Assembly: GCA_017911155.1 (NCBI GenBank)
Contig: JAEFCI010007542.1
Coordinates: 1-11,631, forward strand
DNA from: Olpidium bornovanus S191
Taxonomy: Eukaryota; Olpidiomycota
DNA: 11,631 nucleotides
Reading direction: 5' to 3'
Shown here one piece after another: positions 7,283 to 11,631 of the stretch; positions within the stretch are counted from its first letter, which is position 1; every line of letters begins with the position of its first letter. The notes under the pieces are model-generated. The model was not told where the DNA came from, did no database searches, and saw only the letters and a list, made by a program, of their open reading frames with translations. Both the position numbers and the translations under genes were made by a program.

Positions 7283-7444
7283 GAAGAATTCACCGTCAAG
7301 CGTATCTTCGATCACTCGCATGACCCCGTCACCGGCTTCCATTTTAAAATTAAATGAAAGGGATATTCTCCCAGTGAAAATTTCTGGGAGCAGGCCGATT
7401 ACCTCAACTGCACAGAAAAGCTTTGGAATTATTGCCGGCGTAAG
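7283..7444 (+). mobile_element. Chromodomain in the copia pol remnant, between integrase and RT
   Basis: About 54 codons read EEFTVKRIFDHSHD, then GFHFKIK, a TGA, KGYSPSENFWEQADYL and TEKLWNYCRR. This matches a chromodomain: beta strands, the K-W-K-G-Y core, the W-E pair and the closing helix. The aromatic methyl-lysine cage would be Phe (7289-7291), the position now TGA (7355-7357, Trp in the family), and Tyr (7364-7366). Chromodomains read histone-H3 methyl-lysine and direct integration in Ty3/gypsy chromoviruses (known); here it lies before RT, unlike the usual chromovirus position at the C-terminus of integrase at the end of pol. Confidence 0.85.
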
Positions 7445-7525
7445 GGCATCCCTTTTCTGCCGGAGCTCGAACCTGCAAACGCGTCTGCTTCTCCCTCCCC
7501 CCTTTCTTTTTGTCTCCATATCAAC

Positions 7526-8340
7526 CCAGATGACATTCCGCGCATGTATCTCGAGCCCCGTTCCTATCGTGAGGCTGTCACCTCGGTCGACGAAGCCGCA
7601 ATGTCGAAGGAGACTGCTTCTCTACAGGACCGCGGTGTTTATCGACTTGTCCCGCCTCCGTCAGATGCCTGACCGATAAACGGGAAATGGGTCTACAAAG
7701 TAAAACTCCTACAGGACGGCACAGTTGACAAATCAAAGGTGAGATACGTTGCCTGTGGATTTTCGCGGCGCGACGGCATCGATTACGACCGGACCTGGTC
7801 GCCTGTGTTCTCGTTTACGTCTCTTCATTTTATTCTTGCCTACGCAGTCCGACACAGTTGGTCCATCCGGGCTGCAGATTTTGTCTCGGCCTACCTTAAC
7901 GCTCCGCTCTATAAGCCCGTCTACATGCGCCAATTTGAAGGATTTCAGGACGCCGAACGACCGGACGATTTCCTCTTCGTCGTCATGGCCCTTTACAAAA
8001 TACATCAATCAGTGTGGTGCTGGAACGACACCCTCGACCAGGTGCTCTGAAGCATCGGCTTCACCGCCACGGTCAGCGATCCCTGCATGTACATTCTACG
8101 CGCTCTGCCGCAAGAGGGGAGAAGAAGAACGACGAGAAGAAAAGTGTCGAGAAGACCGCACATAAAAATTCTGCGGCGGACCACGACAAGAACAGAAATA
8201 CGCACACGCAGCCCGCGCGAACCGAGCTGGCCGCGCATCAAAACCTGGCGCAATAGAACTCCTCTCCCATTCGCGCTGTTATTTGCACATGGGTAGATGA
8301 TATTGTAATCACAGGCCCTGATGATTCCTTTCTTCATTCC
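7526..8340 (+). mobile_element. Reverse transcriptase domain of the copia remnant
   Basis: Begins with the MYLEPRSYREAV block, continues through NGKWVYKVKLLQDG, VRYVACGFSRRDGIDYDRTWSPV, AADFVSAYLNAPLYKPVYMRQ and SIGFTATVSDPCMYIL, then WVDDIVITG. These are the standard copia RT motifs in order. The YGLKQ-type block is diverged (ALYKIHQSVW). TGA codons at 7670 and 8048 interrupt the frame, and about 150-180 bp of purine-rich sequence separates PCMYIL from WVDD. Confidence 0.9.
8104..8256 (+). other. Purine-rich insertion inside the RT palm, between PCMYIL and WVDD
   Basis: Copia RTs normally have about 10-20 residues between these motifs (family knowledge); here there are about 65 codons. In the frame of the downstream WVDD the segment encodes a hydrophilic Lys/Glu/Asn/His-rich linker and ends in TAG 8254-8256. 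Alternatives are an acquired low-complexity insert in a dead element, a real linker, or a weak 113-bp intron (GT at 8144 to AG at 8256), which would join the two frames correctly but lacks a good donor and branch site. Confidence 0.55.
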
Positions 8341-8755
8341 CTCATTCAGACCCTGCAGGCGAAGTGCCCATTCACCGAGGCCAACGACCTGACCTACATC
8401 CTGGGAGCGCAAGTCATCACAGTCAACAACTACGTCTACCTCACCCAGGGTCATTTCATCGACAAAGTATTGGAAAAATTCCACCATGATCAATGCCACC
8501 CGGAAGCTTCACCTCTGGACCCGGCTGCGATCAGCTCACTCGTGCCACGCAATGACACCGCGTCGACAGCAGAACACGCACGATACAGCGAATGCATTGG
8601 TTCACTTCTTTATCTCAGTACGCGCACCAGTCCCGATATTTCTACCGCAATCGCGTTCCTTGCGCGTTTCATGTCCAATCCAGCTCCCGCGCATTGGGTT
8701 GCCCTGAAGCGAGTCCTGAAGTACCTCAAGGGTACGCGGGATCAAGGTGTGGTGT
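8341..8755 (+). mobile_element. RT thumb/connection and start of RNase H of the copia remnant
   Basis: Reads through EANDLTYILGAQV, YVYLTQGHFIDKVLEKF, YSECIGSLLYLSTRTSPDIS and FMSNPAPAHWVALKRVLKYL to KGTRDQGV, the typical run-up to copia RNase H. The catalytic SDADWAG block that should follow within about 20 codons is missing; similarity stops near 8750-8755, where a different, non-coding sequence begins. Confidence 0.88.
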
Positions 8756-9195
8756 GAATTTTATTCTGGGCAATTTTGTACTGCGGCTATGAAAAAAGGA
8801 ATGTTTTGTATTCTTCTCGCCAGGTCTGCGCGAAACGCTACAGGTAAGGTGATGAGGGCTAGCGAGTACGGTAAAAAGCGTTGAGTCTGTGAAGTTGTTG
8901 GAGGGTGAGGGCGCTACGGAATGGGATGATCGCTATTTATGCCCGTCGTCTGGCAAGGCAGGACGACGGCAGAGTCCCTTCATCCTTGCGGTCGCGGGCT
9001 CGGTCGCGGTCCGTCTCCCGCACTGTTGTGGTCCCCACACGGGGTTCCGTGTTCGCGGCGTTGCACGCGGGGGCAGCCTCTTTTGCCAAGGAGGGGATGT
9101 GATTGGCGGCGGGGGACCGCGTGTGGCGTTGCTATGGGAGAGGGGGCTATTCTATTGGTTGGGCCAGGGTTCACGTGACCGTCTTGCCTCGGCCT

Positions 9196-9255
9196 CCAGG
9201 TCCCACCTGCCGCCCGCCGCCCGCCGCCAGGTCCCGCCCGCCGCCCGCCGCCGCG
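9196..9255. repeat. Two ~31-bp units of CCAGGTCCC(A/G)CC(T/C)GCCGCCCGCCG
   Basis: Units start at 9196 and 9227, each CCAGGTCCC followed by a CCGCC-rich run. This is a short GC-rich tandem repeat inside the possible LTR. Confidence 0.7.
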
Positions 9256-9318
9256 CCCTCCGTGGCTTCCTCCTTGGCGGCCTTGGGCAGCGGTCAAGGC
9301 GGTGCACGGTGCCACAGC

Positions 9319-9535
9319 ACAAATTTTGATTCTGTTCTGTTTGACATCGATTTTATTCCGTTTATTTTGATTGAATTCTGTTCGACTTTGATTTTATTCT
9401 GTTTGATTTTGTTGTACTCTGTTAGATTTCGATTCATTCTGTTCGATTTCGATTTCAATACTGGCTCCTCCCAGTTCGATTTTGTTTCAACTTCGATTGC
9501 TTTTCTATTGCCTTTCAATTTTGATTTTAAACATA
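9319..9535. repeat. AT/pyrimidine-rich degenerate repeat of TTCTGTTYGATTTYGATT type
   Basis: TTCTGTTCGA, TTTGATTTTATTCTG, TTCGATTTCGATT and close variants recur about every 15-25 bp. Composition changes sharply from the GC-rich block before it. It would lie in the right half of the possible LTR. No reading frame in it resembles a protein. Confidence 0.6.
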
Positions 9536-9695
9536 GTGATAGATTTACACGTTCGACCGCTGCACAGATAGACCCCGAAATCGAACGCACCAAACAAACG
9601 AAACCTAACGTAGAGTCGAGCACAATAAGGCAACGAACTCGCAGCTTCGACAAGAGAAACTCGGGCCATTGAGTGCTCGTTTTCTGCACCTCATC

Positions 9696-9713
9696 TGGTG
9701 GCCTCTGCGAGAA
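9696..9713 (+). other. Candidate primer-binding site
   Basis: TGGTGGCCTCTGCGAGAA starts with TGG, the complement of a tRNA CCA end, two bases after a CA that could end an LTR and 143 bp before the possible Gag start codon. Position and first bases fit an LTR element. The matching tRNA was not identified. Confidence 0.3.
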
Positions 9714-9856
9714 CGCAAGAAGCGGTTACAACGAGAAGTCCGAAAACAGCGGGGTGTTCAATGCCGGAGAGCATTATCGACGGTGCTGGCATTGGGGCAC
9801 TAGCTTAACGACGACTTGAAAGTCAACGACGACGCGTAACTGTCGAGTCGGAAACG
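9714..9856 (+). other. Possible untranslated leader before gag
   Basis: No open frame or repeat of note. It includes direct-repeat-like AACGACGAC copies near 9808 and 9826. It fits a retroelement leader by position only. Confidence 0.3.
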
Positions 9857-11360
9857 ATGGGCGCACGGGCAGAAATAACCCCGCAGCCGACATGGATGTT
9901 GGATGGGCCAAGAATCTCGTGCCTCATGCAATTCATCGAAAAAGAAGGGTTCTTCAATGGCAAAGATGCGATGGCATATTTGCGCAAGTTCCAAGCCGCA
10001 CTTCAGCTGCTCCAACTGTTTGACGCTGGCCTTATTAACGAATTTTGAAACTGCACAGAGCTCGAAACACAACCCCGTGCCAATGCTGTTCTGGCGAAGA
10101 ACCATGCGACGTGGAAAAGCTTCCAAGCAAAAAATAAAGCAGTTTTCCGGGCAAGGGATTCGACGCGTGTCTCAGCCGATACGTTCCTGGCATGGGTACA
10201 TTGTCCATCGAAGCCGGAGCTGTTGGAGGAAGTTTTGACGACGTTCAAACAGAAATATGATGAGCTTTCGGCCGCTCATCAAGCTTGGATGTGCGATATG
10301 GTGCCCCTATTTATTTAGGCCATGCACGTTGAGAGAAGGAAAGAACTTGTGCGGCAGTTGAAGACTGCTGACGGCGAGTTCACAACGAACTGGGAGAAGA
10401 TTTGAAACCAAGTCAACAATTTGATCGCATATCAAGACTTGTATTCATTGATTAGTGGACCAGAGGCTAACCACGCGCCGGTTGCAGCATTATCTTCGAC
10501 GGAGAACGTGTCGGCATCGGTTCGGAAGTCGACCACGATGATAGATAGAGACTTTGCAGCCATGGAGAAGATGATGCAGGAGCTTCGACTAAATCAGGTT
10601 GCAAGTGAGAAGGCGACGGCAAAAAAGCTACAGCAGATGTATGACCTGTTGACTGCGAATTCTGGAAACCGCGCGTCGTTCGTGCCTGCAGAACCAGCTT
10701 CGATGCCGCATTCGACTCTTAGATTGCCACTGCAAGGCCTGTACTGCGATAGCCTTGACCATATCAAGCGGGATTGCCAAGCGCTCAAGATGGCAGTGAA
10801 TGAGAGACACGTACAGATCATCGATGGGAAGATGGCTGACATGACTGGACACATCCTTCCGTTGGCAATTGGTCGCAACGGGGCGTTGTCCCAGTTGTCA
10901 CCAGCGACGAAGTCGAATGCAATCGGCCTCGGAGAACGAGACGGTTACGAGGTTTATATGTACAACTTAACGGTCGAGCAAGAAGAGGTCCGAATGAGAT
11001 GTGCTGCCACTTTGATACGCGCACAGACCGGTTGGGAGGCTGCGATCAATGCGGAATCCTGCCGAGCGTATGTTGCCGTGATGGACAAGGATGCTATGGT
11101 GGATGAGCGATGAAAGTGAGACGCGAAACCAGACAAATGACGGGTTTGACCTCGACTTCGACCAGAGCCTGTTCAGGAAAAAGTACTGCCTGACCTCCTC
11201 GCTCCAGGACCAAGTAATTTCCCTGACAGTCGAGAGATGGCACGACTATTGAATCCTCTGGGGAAGGAAGAAATGCCGCACAAGGCCCCACAATTTAAAT
11301 TGACAAGTGACTTGCAGAATGAGTTGGATATGACGCGGCTGCTTTGGGAACGTATTCTGG
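9857..11360 (+). pseudogene. Gag-like gene of an LTR retrotransposon, probably Ty3/gypsy type, broken by stop codons
   Basis: A single frame runs from ATG 9857 to about 11360 without a frameshift but with stops at 10046 (TGA), 10316 (TAG), 10403 (TGA), 11111, 11117, 11138 and 11147 (all TGA). The first half (residues 25-180) is helical and charged (FFNGKDAMAYLRKFQAA, LEEVLTTFKQKYDEL), as in capsid regions. Residues 285-300 contain YCDSLDHIKRDC, a zinc knuckle of C-x2-C-x4-H-x4-C type whose first Cys is Gly. Then comes an Arg/Lys-rich stretch holding the four clustered stops, and PQFKLTSDLQNELD...ERIL, which resembles the segment ahead of retropepsin in basidiomycete gypsy-like elements (my recollection of the family, not a search). 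No protease or RT follows; similarity ends near 11360. Assignment to gypsy rather than the neighbouring copia element is tentative. Confidence 0.65.
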
Positions 11361-11484
11361 TGTTGTGGGTGGTGTGTCCGGCGAAGGTTTCTTATGTTTA
11401 TTAGAAGAGGGGAGACACCAGGGGTTTACGTACTTGGGCCCCCCTCGATTGGGGACCCCGAACAATAAGGAGAAGCGGGCGGTA
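11361..11484. other. No gene recognised
   Basis: G-rich sequence between the end of gag-like similarity and the tandem repeat. It contains inverted GGGCCCCCC / GGGGACCCC-like stretches at 11436-11459. A 68-codon open frame crosses it but shows no motif. Confidence 0.35.
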
Positions 11485-11631
11485 CATCGAGCTCGAGCGG
11501 TGGGTATCGAAGTTGGGGGAAGAGCATCGGGATCAAGCGAAGGGCTTTGAGGTCGAGCGAGAGGCATCGAAATCAAACGGAAAGCATCGAGGTCGAACGG
11601 TACATTGATGGAAGGCGATGCGTTGAGCGGA
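11485..11631. repeat. 20-bp tandem repeat, at least six units, continuing past the window
   Basis: Motifs of CATCGA type start at 11485, 11505, 11525, 11545, 11565 and 11585, a strict 20-bp period, with a diverged copy near 11603. The approximate unit is CATCGAGGTCGAACGGAAAG. A period that is not a multiple of three argues against a conserved protein repeat. Confidence 0.85.

Larger units (their letters stand above)
6843..8755 (+). pseudogene. Ty1/copia retrotransposon pol remnant (integrase end, chromodomain, RT, start of RNase H)
   Basis: Domain order integrase-RT-RNase H identifies a Ty1/copia (Pseudoviridae-type) fungal retrotransposon. Gag, protease and the catalytic integrase core are missing on the left; the RNase H catalytic residues are missing on the right. 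Frame 1 of the remnant covers 6843-7130; one base is lost at about 7128, after which a second frame runs to about 8100 with TGA codons at 7355, 7670 and 8048. A third frame carries the sequence from about 8104 to 8755, with TAG at 8254. The first catalytic Asp of RT is in AADFVSAYLNA (codon 7877-7879); the second motif is WVDD (8290-8301). The fragment cannot make a working enzyme. Copia-type assignment is firm; whether left and right ends were lost by deletion or insertion is open. Confidence 0.9.
8752..9693 (+). mobile_element. Possible LTR of the downstream gag-bearing element
   Basis: The interval is non-coding, begins with TG exactly where copia similarity ends, and ends ...CTGCACCTCA, two bases before a tRNA-complement-like TGG. 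LTRs begin TG and end CA. A second possible left end is 9098, where TGTGATTGG directly follows a purine tract AAGGAGGGGA (9088-9097). Only one LTR copy lies in the window, so the boundaries cannot be confirmed by comparison. The interval contains a TCACGTGA site at 9171-9178. Confidence 0.3.

Noticed and set aside
8144..8256. A 113-bp intron inside the copia RT
   Set aside because: Joining would be in frame, but the donor GTGTCG is weak and no CTNAC-type branch site lies before the AG, unlike the glycogen synthase introns; kept only as an alternative.
8005..8499. A 164-codon minus-strand frame
   Set aside because: Antisense shadow of the copia RT; the plus strand shows clear RT motifs.
8889..9329. 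Open frame of about 146 codons between the copia remnant and gag
   Set aside because: No motif in any frame, GC-rich composition, and it falls in the possible LTR.
9103..9689. Open frames on both strands over the TTCGATTTTGATT-type repeat
   Set aside because: Translations are Phe/Asp/Ile or Lys/Asn repeats produced by the degenerate short repeat.

Overview
The window is GC-rich eukaryotic DNA, most likely from a fungus and plausibly a basidiomycete. The evidence is one intact gene with six short introns (77-125 bp), most with a CTGAC-type branch site, encoding a fungal/animal-type (GT3) glycogen synthase with the fungal C-terminal phosphosite block, surrounded by LTR-retrotransposon debris and simple repeats. 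I could run no database search; the organism is an inference.

Layout, left to right. (1) 1-2197: a decayed gene for an Ala/Glu/Arg-rich coiled-coil protein, with about four tandem ~150-bp units, frameshifts and stops, followed by a K/R-rich segment and a Val-His-Pro-Val-Glu-Pro-Ala-Gly-Thr-Gly repeat tail. (2) 2198-2927: no gene recognised; it ends in poly-T tracts and a (GA)-rich stretch that form the upstream region of the next gene. (3) 2928-5541: glycogen synthase, seven exons, 682 residues, the only intact gene. (4) 5542-6842: homopolymers (C10, A30, G8), a GC-rich ~26-bp minisatellite, a 50-bp tandem repeat, and a perfect 11-bp-arm palindrome between two copies of an 11-bp repeat carrying TCACGTGA. 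(5) 6843-8755: remnant of a Ty1/copia pol gene (integrase C-terminal end, chromodomain, reverse transcriptase, start of RNase H) with stops and frameshifts, cut off at both ends. (6) about 8752-9693: a possible LTR, then a candidate primer-binding site at 9696. (7) 9857-11360: a gag-like gene of a second LTR element, probably Ty3/gypsy-like, one long frame broken only by stop codons. (8) 11485-11631: a 20-bp-period tandem repeat running off the window.

The most notable points are the chromodomain lying between integrase and reverse transcriptase of a copia-type pol, and the form of decay. In the gag-like gene all seven internal stops can be explained by one C-to-T change (six TGA for CGA, one TAG for CAG), as expected of methyl-CpG deamination or a RIP-like process, while the glycogen synthase between the decayed regions is intact.
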